Origin: Microbacterium sp. Marseille-Q6965
GTDB taxonomy: Bacteria; Actinomycetota; Actinomycetes; Actinomycetales; Microbacteriaceae
Direction of reading: 5' to 3'
Assembly (NCBI RefSeq): GCF_946151065.1
Contig: NZ_CAMGZA010000004.1
Location: forward strand, 186,001-250,000
Length of the DNA stretch: 64,000 bases
The notes under the pieces were generated by a model. It had not been told where the DNA came from and searched no databases. It saw only the letters and a program-made list of their open reading frames with translations. The position numbers were made by a program, and so were the translations under genes. This document shows positions 50,207 to 58,661 of the stretch, in pieces (position 1 is the first letter of the stretch; every line of letters starts with the position of its first letter).

Positions 50207-52683
50207 GCGCGACACCCGGGGCGCCGCAGGCAGCCGGATCGGTCGCCTGGGGAGGCGCCGACGGATCCGTCGGCACGCGCCTGCGCGAGCTCGCCTCGGT
50301 TGAGGGCCTCGTGGCGCTCGGCTGGCTCGCCGCCATGGCGGCCCTGGCCGGCTTCGCCGCGTGGCCGATCTACGAGGGTGCCGGCTTCGTCGCGGTCGTC
50401 GCCGTCGGGTTCGTCGTGGCGCTCGCTCTCGCCGTCGCCGCGCGCGCGTGGCGACTGCCCGGCTGGATCACCGCTCTCGCCGCCCTCGGGGCGGTGATCG
50501 CGCTCGGTGTGGCCTTCGCGGTGCCCGGCCGCTGGGCCTCGCCCTCGCCGTTCCCCGGCGTGCTCACCGACGCGCTGCAGGGCGCGGTGTTGGGCTGGAA
50601 GGATCTGCTCACCGTCGAGCTGCCCGTCGCCGAGTACCGCAACCTGCTGATGCCCGCGGTCGTCGTCTTCGTCGTCGGCCCCCTCGTGTCGGCGCTCGCC
50701 GCCCTCGCGGGCCGCGCCGGGCTCGCCGTGGCGGGCGCGGTGGCCACGGCGTCGTTCGGCCTGCTGCTGGGCCACACGGTCGCCAGCGCGCCGCTGGCGA
50801 TCGGCACGATCCAGGTGCCCGCGCCCCGCGAGCTCACGCTGGGACTGCTGGCCCTGCTGCTGTCGGTGGCGTGGCTGTCGTGGCGTGCCCGCAACGCCCG
50901 CCGTCGCGCGCTGTCGCAGGCCGCGGAGCGCAGCGGGGTGCGGCTGCGCCGTCGTTCCCCCTGGAGCGTGGCCCGGCGCATCGCGGTCACCACCGCCCTC
51001 GTGGGCGTCGCCGTCGCGGCCGCCGGAATGGCCGCACCGGCGGCGGTCGAGAGCCGCGAGCGGCTCGTGCCGCGCGCCGCGACCGGTCCCGAGCTGGCCA
51101 TCCGCGAGGCGGTCAGCCCCCTGTCGGAGTACCGTGCCGCGTTCGCCGACGACGCGTACGAGGAGGAGCTATTCCGCGTCAGCGGGGCGTCGCTGCCCGA
51201 GCGCATCCGGATCGCCTCCCTCACCGCGTACGACGGTGAGACCTACCGCGCGCTGGACCCCGCGTCGGATGCGGCCGACCAGCTCTTCGTGCGCGTGCCC
51301 TCGTGGGGTGGCGCGGGTGGCGAGAGCGCCCGCATCGAGATCGGTGCGCTCGACGGCATCTGGCTCCCCACGTTCGGCGAGGTGTCGCGCATCGAGTTCT
51401 CCGGCGAGCGCGCGTCCACCCTGGCCGACGGCCTGTACTACAGCGATGACTCCGCCGGCGCGGTGCAGACCGCGGGCGTGGAGCCGGGCACGGCGTACAC
51501 CGTCGTCGCGCAGGAGTCCTGGGCCACCCTGGCCGAGCTGACCTCCCCCCAGCGCAGCCCGGGCGTGCCGATCCCCGACTCGGTCGCGACGTGGATCGAG
51601 CGCAACGACATCACCCCCGACGGCGCGGGCCTCGAGAACGCCGTGAGCCTGCTGCGCGAGCGTGGCTACCTCAGCCACGCCCTGCGGCTGGACGCCGAGG
51701 CGGACGAGCCGAGGTGGATGGCCGACCTCGGCGACGAGTACCGCTTCCGCCCGAGCGAATCCGGCCACTCGCTCGCCCGCATCGACCAGCTCTTCAGCGA
51801 CCTCATCGAGGCGGAGTCCACGCTGCGCGAGTCGACGGCCGCGGCCGTGGGCGACGACGAGCAGTTCGCCGTGGCCGCCTCGCTCGTCGCGCAGCAGCTC
51901 GGCTACCCCACGCGCGTCGTCGTCGGCGCGCGTCTGGAGGCCGAGGAGGGCCTGCCGGCGTGCGAGGACGGCGTCTGCCGGGGCTCCGACCTCGCGGTGT
52001 GGCTCGAGGTGCAGGGGGCGTCCGGGCAGTGGGCGGCGATCGACGCCACGCCCCAGTGGGAGGAGCAGCTCGACATCGAGGAACAGCAGCTGCAGGACCC
52101 GAAGGTCCCGACCCAGGTGCGTCCGGATGATGCGAGCGAGATCCAGCCGCCCGATCCGCTGCAGCAGCGCGCGCAGGACAGCGACGATCAGGGCGAGGAC
52201 GCGAGCGACGAGCTGCTCTGGGCGGTGGCGCGCGGCGTCGGCATCGGCCTGCTCGCGGCGCTGCTGGCGCTCGGCCCGTTCCTCGTCGTCATCGTTGCGA
52301 AGGCCGTACGCCGTTCCGCACGGCGCGGCGCGGCGGCGCCCGTGCAACGCATCGAGGGTGGCTGGGAGGAGTACGTCGACGCCGCGGTGGATCACGGGCT
52401 TCCCGGCCCCGGTACCCGCACGCGTGCCGAGCTGGCCGAGCTGTACGCGACGCCGAACGGTGCCGCCCTCGCCGCCGTCGCCGACCGCGCCGTCTTCTCA
52501 CGCGGCGGCGTCGGGCCCGACGAGGCCGAGCGGTTCTGGCAGATCGTCCAGGAGGAGCGCAAGGCGCTCGGGGCCGACCGGTCGTGGTGGGCGCGGCTCG
52601 TCGCCGCGGTGTCGCTGCGTTCGTTCCTGGGGGGAACGGGCAGTTCTCCCCGTGGCGCCGCCGGCGGCGGCGACGTAGCGTGA
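50203..52683 (+). CDS. TgpA-like membrane transglutaminase-fold protein, probably catalytically dead
   Basis: An 826-residue protein with about seven N-terminal membrane helices, a large extracellular region with a transglutaminase-like core (residues about 480-625), one further helix (about 670-700) and a cytosolic tail. The core should carry Cys-His-Asp: the usual G-x-C-E-Q-F-A is GDDEQFA here (Asp552 at the Cys position), the usual HAW is AVW (Ala598 at the His position), while Asp614 in IDATP remains. Thus it looks like a pseudoenzyme that may bind rather than crosslink. It is the third member of the MoxR-DUF58-TgpA cassette. GTG 50203 overlaps the DUF58 stop. Confidence 0.88.
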   Translation: MSATPGAPQAAGSVAWGGADGSVGTRLRELASVEGLVALGWLAAMAALAGFAAWPIYEGAGFVAVVAVGFVVALALAVAARAWRLPGWITALAALGAVIALGVAFAVPGRWASPSPFPGVLTDALQGAVLGWKDLLTVELPVAEYRNLLMPAVVVFVVGPLVSALAALAGRAGLAVAGAVATASFGLLLGHTVASAPLAIGTIQVPAPRELTLGLLALLLSVAWLSWRARNARRRALSQAAERSGVRLRRRSPWSVARRIAVTTALVGVAVAAAGMAAPAAVESRERLVPRAATGPELAIREAVSPLSEYRAAFADDAYEEELFRVSGASLPERIRIASLTAYDGETYRALDPASDAADQLFVRVPSWGGAGGESARIEIGALDGIWLPTFGEVSRIEFSGERASTLADGLYYSDDSAGAVQTAGVEPGTAYTVVAQESWATLAELTSPQRSPGVPIPDSVATWIERNDITPDGAGLENAVSLLRERGYLSHALRLDAEADEPRWMADLGDEYRFRPSESGHSLARIDQLFSDLIEAESTLRESTAAAVGDDEQFAVAASLVAQQLGYPTRVVVGARLEAEEGLPACEDGVCRGSDLAVWLEVQGASGQWAAIDATPQWEEQLDIEEQQLQDPKVPTQVRPDDASEIQPPDPLQQRAQDSDDQGEDASDELLWAVARGVGIGLLAALLALGPFLVVIVAKAVRRSARRGAAAPVQRIEGGWEEYVDAAVDHGLPGPGTRTRAELAELYATPNGAALAAVADRAVFSRGGVGPDEAERFWQIVQEERKALGADRSWWARLVAAVSLRSFLGGTGSSPRGAAGGGDVA

Positions 52684-52705
52684 GCCGGGGGTACGGGAGG
52701 TCGGA

Positions 52706-54010
52706 ATGGGCGACGTCACGACGTGGGTCATCGCGGCGGTCCCGCTCGCGCTGATCGCCCTGGTCTGGATCTGTGCGGCGCTCGCGCAGCTGTTCGAGAA
52801 GTCGGGCGAGGCGGGCTGGCAGGCCTGGGTGCCCGTGCGAAGCGCCGTCGTCTTCCTCAGACTGGGCGGCTTCCGCGGCTGGTGGCTGCTGCTGGCCCTC
52901 GTGCCCGTGCTCGGCTGGCTCGCGCTGGCCGTGCTGGCGGCGATCGCCGCGCACCGCATCGGACGCGTGCTCGGCTACGGCGCGGGAATGACCGTCGTCG
53001 CCGTGCTCCTGCCCCCGGTCTGGGTGAGCATCGCCGGCTGGGGCTCGGCCCGCTACGTCGGGACGGAGCACCCCGCGGTGCGTCGCCTGCGTGATCGCAT
53101 CGCCGCTCGCCGTCGCGTCGCCGCCGAGCCGGAGGGCCCGTGGCCGTTCGGCGAGCCACGCCCCGCGATGCCCTCGGCCGCGCGCCGCCCGACGCACTCC
53201 GCCCCGCACCTCCCCGCGCCGACGACTCCCGGCGCCGACGCTCCCCGCGGCAGTGCAGCGACCCGCCCTCGCCGCCCCGGCGCCGTACGGCGCCGTCCCT
53301 CCGGTCCCGTGGCCCGGCCGGCACCCCGCCGTGACGCCGGCCGCGGCCGCCCTCCCGACGCCGATGTGCTGCCCCAGGACGTCGTGCGCCCGGCGATGCT
53401 CGCGGCGCCCGGCGACGCGCGGGTCCCCGAGTCCATCCGCGCCCGCCTCGAGGCGCGCACCCCTCCGGCGCTCTCGACCGCGAGTGCCCGCGCCCCGCTC
53501 CCGCCCCGCGAGACCGCGCCGCCCGCGGCCCCGCCCCGGCCCGAGGCGGTCGCTCCGGCGCTGGCCACACCGACCCTCATCGCCCTGCCGCCGCGCCCCC
53601 CGCTTCCCGGGGCCCCGGCGTCGCGGGACCAGACGCTCACCGTCGACGCGATGCTGCATGCGGACACCACGGATCGGGGCGTGCGGTTCCGCCTCGTCCT
53701 GGACGGCGGCGAGACGATCGAGCTGACCCGCAGCGTCGTGATCGTAGGGCGCAACCCGTCGTCCGACCCGGAGTACCCTGAGGCGCAGCTCGTGCGCCTG
53801 CACGACGGCTCGCGCACGCTGTCGAAGACCCACGCGCGCATCGAGCGACGTGAGGATGGATGGATCGTGGTGGACCTCGGATCGACGAACGGCGTGTTCG
53901 TGTTCGACATCGACGGCAGCGAGTACGACACGACCCCCGGCGCGCCCGCCCGGGTGCCCGAGCGGCTGCTGCTCGGCAATGTCGAGGTGCGCGTGGCGGG
54001 GGCGGCATGA
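52706..54010 (+). CDS. Membrane protein with C-terminal FHA domain
   Basis: A 434-residue protein. Residues 1-110 contain three to four membrane helices of the DUF5684 type (WVIAAVPLALIALVWICAALA, FRGWWLLLALVPVLGWLALAVLA). A Pro/Ala/Arg-rich linker (about 135-310) leads to a cytosolic FHA domain (about 335-430) with the conserved GRNPSSD Arg, LSKTHARIER Ser/His and LGSTNGVFV, all needed for phosphothreonine binding. It is thus a membrane-tethered reader. GGGAGG precedes the ATG. The stop overlaps the start of the DEATRVV-repeat protein, its most likely ligand once phosphorylated. Confidence 0.9.
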   Translation: MGDVTTWVIAAVPLALIALVWICAALAQLFEKSGEAGWQAWVPVRSAVVFLRLGGFRGWWLLLALVPVLGWLALAVLAAIAAHRIGRVLGYGAGMTVVAVLLPPVWVSIAGWGSARYVGTEHPAVRRLRDRIAARRRVAAEPEGPWPFGEPRPAMPSAARRPTHSAPHLPAPTTPGADAPRGSAATRPRRPGAVRRRPSGPVARPAPRRDAGRGRPPDADVLPQDVVRPAMLAAPGDARVPESIRARLEARTPPALSTASARAPLPPRETAPPAAPPRPEAVAPALATPTLIALPPRPPLPGAPASRDQTLTVDAMLHADTTDRGVRFRLVLDGGETIELTRSVVIVGRNPSSDPEYPEAQLVRLHDGSRTLSKTHARIERREDGWIVVDLGSTNGVFVFDIDGSEYDTTPGAPARVPERLLLGNVEVRVAGAA

Positions 54011-55374
54011 CGGGGCGCGAGGAGCGGTCCGCCGAGGACGGGCTCGGTCGGGACGAGCAGACGCGACTCGTGCGTCGCAGCGGCGCGGGCGAGGACGCGC
54101 CGCGGGATGAGGCGACCCGCGCAGTGCGACGCGGGAGGCGCGATGTCCCGGCCCACGACGAGGCGACCCGCGTGGTGGCGCGGCGCGCCGACGGGATCCC
54201 GCCGCTGGACGAGGCGACGCGTGTGGTGGCGCGCTCTGCCGCGCCGGCCGATCCGAGCGTCGACGACGAGACCCGCGTGGTGTCGCGGCGCGCCGACGCG
54301 GTCCCGCCGCTGGACGAGGCGACGCGCGTGGTGGCGCGCGCGGCCGCCCCGGCGGCGTCGGGTGTGGACGAGGCGACGCGGGTGACGCGTTCTCACGCGC
54401 CGGCGAAGGCGACCGTGGACGAGACGACCCGCGTCGTGGCGCGGCGCGCCGACGCGATCCCGCCGCTGGACGAGGCGACGCGGGTCGTGGCGCGCGCGGC
54501 CGCCCCGGCGCATTCGGACGTCGATGAGGCGACGCGCGTGGTGACGCGCCGCCCGGACGGCGCCGCTTCGCCCGTGGACGACGCGACCCGGGTGGTGGCG
54601 CGGCGCGCCGACGCGATCCCGCCGCTGGACGAGGCGACGCGGGTCGTGGCGCGCGCGGCCGCCGAAGGCACCCGCGCGGCGCGCCGGCGCCGGGCCGAGT
54701 CGGCGGGCGAGTTGCACGAGGGCGACGCCACCCCGGCCGGCGACGGGCTCGACGAGTCCACGCGGCTCGTGCGGCGCGACGCGCTCCCCGACACGGCGGG
54801 CGGAACGAACGAGGAGACACGTATCGTCCCCGGGCGGTCGGGCGACAGCCCGCTTCCCGACGAGGGCACCCGGATCGTGACAAGGGCCTCGCCGGCCGAC
54901 GACGCGACGCGCCTGACCCGGCGCCCCGCGCACCGCGACGAGGATGGCGCGCGCGTCGTGCCTCCGCCCCCGCGCCCGGACGGTCCGCGCGTGCCCGACG
55001 CTGCGGAGGATGCCCGCCCGCTCGTGCGTCCCGCCGGGACGGGGGAGCAGACGGCGTTCGAGGCGCCGACCACGTGGACCACGACGCGCACGACGACCCG
55101 CGTCACGGCCGCGCCCGGATGGGCCCCCGTGCCCGAGCTCGACTTCCGCGACGACGCCGCAGAGGCGCCGCGCCTCATCGAGGACGTGCCGGCCCCGCTG
55201 CGCGCCTCCGGATGGGACCGCGAGCCGGTCGCCGTGCGCGACGTCGACGCGGAGGCGCAGCAGCGTGCGGCGCGACGGGCGCGCGGTCGACGCGCCGCCG
55301 TGGTGGTCGGCACCATGGCGCTCGTCGTCACCGCTTCGGCATCGGGGCTCGCCGCGCTCATCGCCACCCTCTGA
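54007..55374 (+). CDS. Tail-anchored protein with 16 acidic-x-T-R-V-V repeats
   Basis: A 455-residue protein of a kind I do not recognise. Its cytosolic part contains 16 copies of a short motif, usually DEATRVVAR, from Thr19 to Thr301; in the centre they alternate at 17- and 18-residue spacing, linked by RADAIPPL or AAPA-type segments. Acidic residues before Thr and hydrophobic at +3 (Val in 14 of 16) match the preferences known for mycobacterial Ser/Thr kinases and are compatible with FHA binding at pThr. After further disordered sequence, the protein ends in a single membrane helix (about 430-455) with no tail. It overlaps the FHA gene. Inferred role: multivalent phospho-scaffold. Confidence 0.85.
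   Translation: MTGREERSAEDGLGRDEQTRLVRRSGAGEDAPRDEATRAVRRGRRDVPAHDEATRVVARRADGIPPLDEATRVVARSAAPADPSVDDETRVVSRRADAVPPLDEATRVVARAAAPAASGVDEATRVTRSHAPAKATVDETTRVVARRADAIPPLDEATRVVARAAAPAHSDVDEATRVVTRRPDGAASPVDDATRVVARRADAIPPLDEATRVVARAAAEGTRAARRRRAESAGELHEGDATPAGDGLDESTRLVRRDALPDTAGGTNEETRIVPGRSGDSPLPDEGTRIVTRASPADDATRLTRRPAHRDEDGARVVPPPPRPDGPRVPDAAEDARPLVRPAGTGEQTAFEAPTTWTTTRTTTRVTAAPGWAPVPELDFRDDAAEAPRLIEDVPAPLRASGWDREPVAVRDVDAEAQQRAARRARGRRAAVVVGTMALVVTASASGLAALIATL
54436..54663 (+). repeat. In-frame direct DNA repeats within the DEATRVV gene
   Basis: A 69-bp sequence at 54436-54504 is repeated without mismatch at 54595-54663 (offset 159 bp, 53 codons). Shorter related copies lie at about 54170-54350. 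The identity at synonymous sites points to recent duplication or gene conversion and a capacity for repeat-number change. Confidence 0.8.
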
Positions 55375-55413
55375 TGTCGCGGGGCCCGGCGCGGGCACCC
55401 GTCCGGCGTCGGT

Positions 55414-55419
55414 TACGCT
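55414..55419 (+). promoter_or_regulatory. -10 box (TACGCT) of the protease gene
   Basis: TACGCT 37 bases before ATG 55457, leaving a leader of about 30 bases that carries GGGAGGG (55447-55453). Confidence 0.4.
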
Positions 55420-55456
55420 CGGTGCGACTGTGACGTGATCGATGACGGGAGGGCGC

Positions 55457-57103
55457 ATGCCCGCTCCACGCGTGGCGCGAGCTGCGATGACCCTGGCGAC
55501 GGTGCTCGCCCTCGCCTGGGCGGCCGTCCCCGCCTCCGCCGCCGAGGCCACGCCCGCCCCGGAGCCGTCACTCGCCGCACCGGCGCAGCCGGAGCCCACG
55601 GACACCGCGGCCGAGGGCGCGCCGGAGCCTTCCGCGTCGCGCGAGGGAGCCGAGCCGACCACCGACGACGATGCCTCCGCCTCGACGCAGGCGAACGCGC
55701 GGCCGTCCGAGGAGAACGGCTCGGGCGCGCCGGCTGGTGCGCCCGAGCCCGCCGAGTCGCCCGTCCCCGCTGCGGAGACCGAGGCGGACGACGCCGAATC
55801 GCTGGCGGCGGCGCTGCTCGGCTCAGACCCGGCCGTGCACGCGGTGGTGCCGGACGGCGCCGGCGGCGTCCGCCTGTTCGCGAGCGCCGCGCAGCTCGCG
55901 CCGCAGACGCAAGCCATGGTGGAGCGCGCCGGCATGGCGGTGACCGACATCGGCGCACCCCTGGCCGTGCACGCCGCGGACGAGGTCGTGGGTGGTGCCG
56001 GCTACGCGCTCGAGCTGAGCGGCGGTGCGCCGGCGGCGTGCTCCGTGGGCTTCACGGGCTGGACGCCCGACGGGCGTGACGCGGTGATCACCGCAGGTCA
56101 CTGCGCCTCCGGCGCCGCCGGGCAGGCCGCCTCGCTGACCCGCCCCTCGCAGGACCTCGGAGGGACATACGAGCTGTGGCGCCCGCTCGGCACCGTCGGC
56201 TTCGCCCAGTTCGGGAGGCCCGGTGACCCTGCGGGCGAGATGGGGGCGCTCGACAGCGTCGACATCGCCGCGATCGACGTCGGCCCGGACGCGGGCCTGA
56301 CGCTGCTTCCGGCGGTCGCGGACTGGTCGACGGCCGCGAGCGACGACCTGGCGGCCTCCGCCACGCCGATCGCGCGCATCGGGGAGGCGCGAGACGGGCT
56401 TGCGGTCACGAAGAGCGGGCGCACGACCGGCGCGACGACCGGCACGGTGTTGGGTGGGCTCGGCTGGGCGCGCGTGGGCGGCACCGTCGTGCACGGCTTC
56501 ATGACGACGCTGCCGGTCGCCGACGGCGACTCGGGCGGGGCGGTGTACGCCGGCGACACCGCGCTCGGCGTGATCTCGGGCGGCAACAGCCAGGTCACCT
56601 GGGTCGCCGACCTCGGCAATGCCCTGCGGCAGACCGGGGGCTACACCCTCCGGCTCGACCTGGCGGAGCCCGTGATCTCGGCGGGGACCGACCTCGGCGC
56701 CCTTGCCGCGGGCGCGGTGGTGTCGGGCACGGCACAGCCCGGCGCGACGCTGCGCGTCGAGTTCGCGGAGGCGGTCACGGCCGCCGGCGCGGCGGCGCCC
56801 GCCCCGCAGGAGGTCGCCGTCGGCCCCGACGGTTCCTGGAGCTGGACGGCACCGGGGCAGCCCGGCAGCTACACACTCCGGCTCACCGCCGTCGACGGCT
56901 ACAACGAGTCCGAGGTCGTGGAGGCGCGCATCGCGGTGTACGCCGCGGCGGATGTGGCCGCGCTCGACGCGTGCACACCCGGGGAGGACTGCCTCGCCGC
57001 GACCGGTGCCGACGTGGGCGCCCCGCTCGCCGCCGCCGTGGCGCTCCTCGCGCTCGGCATCCCGCTGCTGCGGGTCGGACGCCGGAGCCGAGCCGGCCGC
57101 TGA
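55457..57103 (+). CDS. Secreted trypsin-like serine protease with LAATG sorting signal
   Basis: A 548-residue exported protein. Signal peptide (residues 1-28, ending ASA), then a Pro/Glu/Ala-rich spacer (30-110), then an S1-type protease domain: His215 in TAGHC, Asp269 in VDIAAID, Ser359 in GDSGG, with Cys pairing before the His. An Ig-like domain (about 405-500) follows, and the C-terminus is LAATG (513-517), a membrane helix and a basic RRSRAGR tail, the class-E-type sortase signal. So it is probably a cell-wall-anchored chymotrypsin-fold protease. ATG 55457 is chosen over 55442 for its ribosome site. It has its own promoter downstream of the FHA/repeat operon. Confidence 0.92.
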   Translation: MPAPRVARAAMTLATVLALAWAAVPASAAEATPAPEPSLAAPAQPEPTDTAAEGAPEPSASREGAEPTTDDDASASTQANARPSEENGSGAPAGAPEPAESPVPAAETEADDAESLAAALLGSDPAVHAVVPDGAGGVRLFASAAQLAPQTQAMVERAGMAVTDIGAPLAVHAADEVVGGAGYALELSGGAPAACSVGFTGWTPDGRDAVITAGHCASGAAGQAASLTRPSQDLGGTYELWRPLGTVGFAQFGRPGDPAGEMGALDSVDIAAIDVGPDAGLTLLPAVADWSTAASDDLAASATPIARIGEARDGLAVTKSGRTTGATTGTVLGGLGWARVGGTVVHGFMTTLPVADGDSGGAVYAGDTALGVISGGNSQVTWVADLGNALRQTGGYTLRLDLAEPVISAGTDLGALAAGAVVSGTAQPGATLRVEFAEAVTAAGAAAPAPQEVAVGPDGSWSWTAPGQPGSYTLRLTAVDGYNESEVVEARIAVYAAADVAALDACTPGEDCLAATGADVGAPLAAAVALLALGIPLLRVGRRSRAGR

Positions 57104-57160
57104 CGCCGGGCGGGCCGGCTGCGACGCCATCGCCGCACGTGCAGCCGTTCGTCCCGCCCG

Positions 57161-57166
57161 TAGGCT
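57161..57166 (+). promoter_or_regulatory. -10 box (TAGGCT) of the SDR gene
   Basis: TAGGCT lies nine bases before GTG 57176 and 30 bases before ATG 57197, so either a leaderless GTG start or a short leader with GAAGGG is possible. Confidence 0.4.
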
Positions 57167-57196
57167 GAAGGCGTTGTGACCGACGAAGGGACGAGG

Positions 57197-58027
57197 ATGA
57201 CCCTGGCAGGAAAGACCATTCTGATGTCGGGCGGGAGTCGCGGCATCGGCCTCGCGATCGCCCTGCGCGCCGCGCGGGACGGTGCCAACGTGGCGCTCCT
57301 CGCGAAGACCGACACGCCGCACCCCAAGCTCGAGGGCACGGTGCACAGTGCGGCGGATCGGATCCGCGAGGCGGGCGGTCAGGCCCTGCCGATCGTCGGC
57401 GACGTGCGCAACGACGACGACATCGCCGAGGCGGTGCTGATGACGCAGGGCGAGTTCGGCGGGATCGACATCGTCGTGAACAACGCCTCGGTGCTCGACC
57501 TCTCGCGCACGCTCGACCTGACGGCCAAGAAGTACGACCTCATGCAGGACGTCAACGTGCGCGGCACCTTCATGCTCTCGCGCGCCGCGTTGCCCATCCT
57601 GAGGGAGTCCGAGAACCCGCACATCCTGTCGCTCTCGCCGCCGCTCACGCTCACCCCCAAGTGGCTGGGCGCGCACACCGGCTACACGATCGCGAAGTAC
57701 GGCATGACGATGGCCACCCTCGGCATCGCGGCGGAGTTCGCGCCGGACGGCGTCGCCGCGAACTGCCTGTGGCCGCGCACCACGATCGCCACCGCCGCGG
57801 TGCAGTACGGTCTCGGCGGCGATCGGATGATGGCCGCCAGCCGCACGCCCGAGATCTACGCCGACGCCGCGTACGAGGTGCTCACGCGACCGGCGCGCGA
57901 GTGCACCGGCCAGACCCTCATCGTCGAGGAGGTGCTCGAAGCGGCCGGCGTGACCGACTTCTCGCGCTATGCGGCCGTGCCCGGCACCCCCGACGACGCA
58001 CTGTTCCCCGACATCTTCCTCGACTGA
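57197..58027 (+). CDS. SDR oxidoreductase, HSDL2-like
   Basis: A 276-residue short-chain dehydrogenase. MTLAGKTILMSGGSRGIGLA is the cofactor site; KTDTPHPKLEGTVHSAADRI is the insert that marks the HSDL2-like subgroup; NNAS and the catalytic YTIAKYG (Tyr-x-x-x-Lys) follow, with HILSLSPP supplying the Ser. The C-terminal ECTGQTLIVEEVLEAAGVTDFSRYA is also typical. Substrate is unknown (the animal homologue is peroxisomal). Start ATG 57197 gives the normal N-terminus; GTG 57176 adds seven residues and could be used on a leaderless mRNA. It is monocistronic upstream of the str operon. Confidence 0.88.
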   Translation: MTLAGKTILMSGGSRGIGLAIALRAARDGANVALLAKTDTPHPKLEGTVHSAADRIREAGGQALPIVGDVRNDDDIAEAVLMTQGEFGGIDIVVNNASVLDLSRTLDLTAKKYDLMQDVNVRGTFMLSRAALPILRESENPHILSLSPPLTLTPKWLGAHTGYTIAKYGMTMATLGIAAEFAPDGVAANCLWPRTTIATAAVQYGLGGDRMMAASRTPEIYADAAYEVLTRPARECTGQTLIVEEVLEAAGVTDFSRYAAVPGTPDDALFPDIFLD

Positions 58028-58056
58028 CGGGCGCCGGCGCCGGGGACCGCGCCCGT

Positions 58057-58086
58057 TTGCCCTTATCACGTCAGGGCGCGTAACAT
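58057..58086 (+). promoter_or_regulatory. str operon promoter
   Basis: TTGCCC (58057-58062), an 18-base spacer and TAACAT (58081-58086). The -10 box lies inside an inverted repeat, CACGTCA (58067-58073) and TGACGTG (58089-58095), that could bind a regulator. Confidence 0.55.
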
Positions 58087-58095
58087 AGTGACGTG

Positions 58096-58287
58096 CGTGT
58101 TTCTGCGCGCCCTCGTGTCGTGTCTCGGCACAGACGAGACGGGCGGAGCATCGCACAGGGACCGGGCTGCGAACAGTCCACCCCCACGGCATACCCACCA
58201 TCACGATTCCTCCGGTCCGCCGGTGTCTCGGTGGGTCTGCGTGAAACTCACGCGCTGTCACCGTGCAGCACTGAACCAGGAGAGAAC
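58096..58287 (+). promoter_or_regulatory. Long structured leader of rpsL
   Basis: About 190 bases between the promoter and rpsL. Two hairpins are visible: GTCTCG...CGAGAC (58122-58140) and GCGTGA-AAC-TCACGC (58239-58253). No open frame with a ribosome site is evident. Ribosomal-protein feedback or antitermination are possible roles. Confidence 0.4.
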
Positions 58288-58656
58288 GTGCCAACCATTC
58301 AGCAGTTGGTTCGCAAGGGCCGTAAGCCGAAGGTCACCAAGACCAAGGCTCCCGCCCTGAAGGCGAACCCCCAGCAGGCGGGTGTCTGCACCCGCGTCTA
58401 CACGACCACGCCCAAGAAGCCGAACTCGGCCATGCGCAAGGTCGCCCGTGTGAAGCTCCGCAACGGCACCGAGGTCACCGCCTACATCCCCGGCGAGGGC
58501 CACAACCTGCAGGAGCACTCGCTCGTGCTGGTCCGCGGTGGTCGTGTGAAGGACCTCCCCGGTGTCCGCTACAAGATCGTCCGCGGTGCGCTCGACACCC
58601 AGGCCGTCAAGAACCGTCAGCAGGCGCGCAGCCGCTACGGCGCGAAGAAGGGCTGA
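58288..58656 (+). CDS. rpsL: 30S ribosomal protein S12
   Basis: The 122-residue S12 protein of the decoding centre. [19 protein letters not shown], then [21 protein letters not shown], and [17 protein letters not shown] are diagnostic. The Lys residues at the streptomycin-resistance sites (in TTTPKKPNS and GRVKDLPG) are wild type. GTG 58288 has AGGAGAG upstream. First gene of the str operon; rpsG follows after five bases. Confidence 0.98.
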   Translation: MPTIQQLVRKGRKPKVTKTKAPALKANPQQAGVCTRVYTTTPKKPNSAMRKVARVKLRNGTEVTAYIPGEGHNLQEHSLVLVRGGRVKDLPGVRYKIVRGALDTQAVKNRQQARSRYGAKKG

Positions 58657-58661
58657 TACCC

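Noticed and set aside
54100..54700. Regular repeats as a CRISPR array or satellite DNA
   Set aside because: The units are in frame, vary at the protein level around a conserved motif and lie inside a gene overlapping its neighbour.
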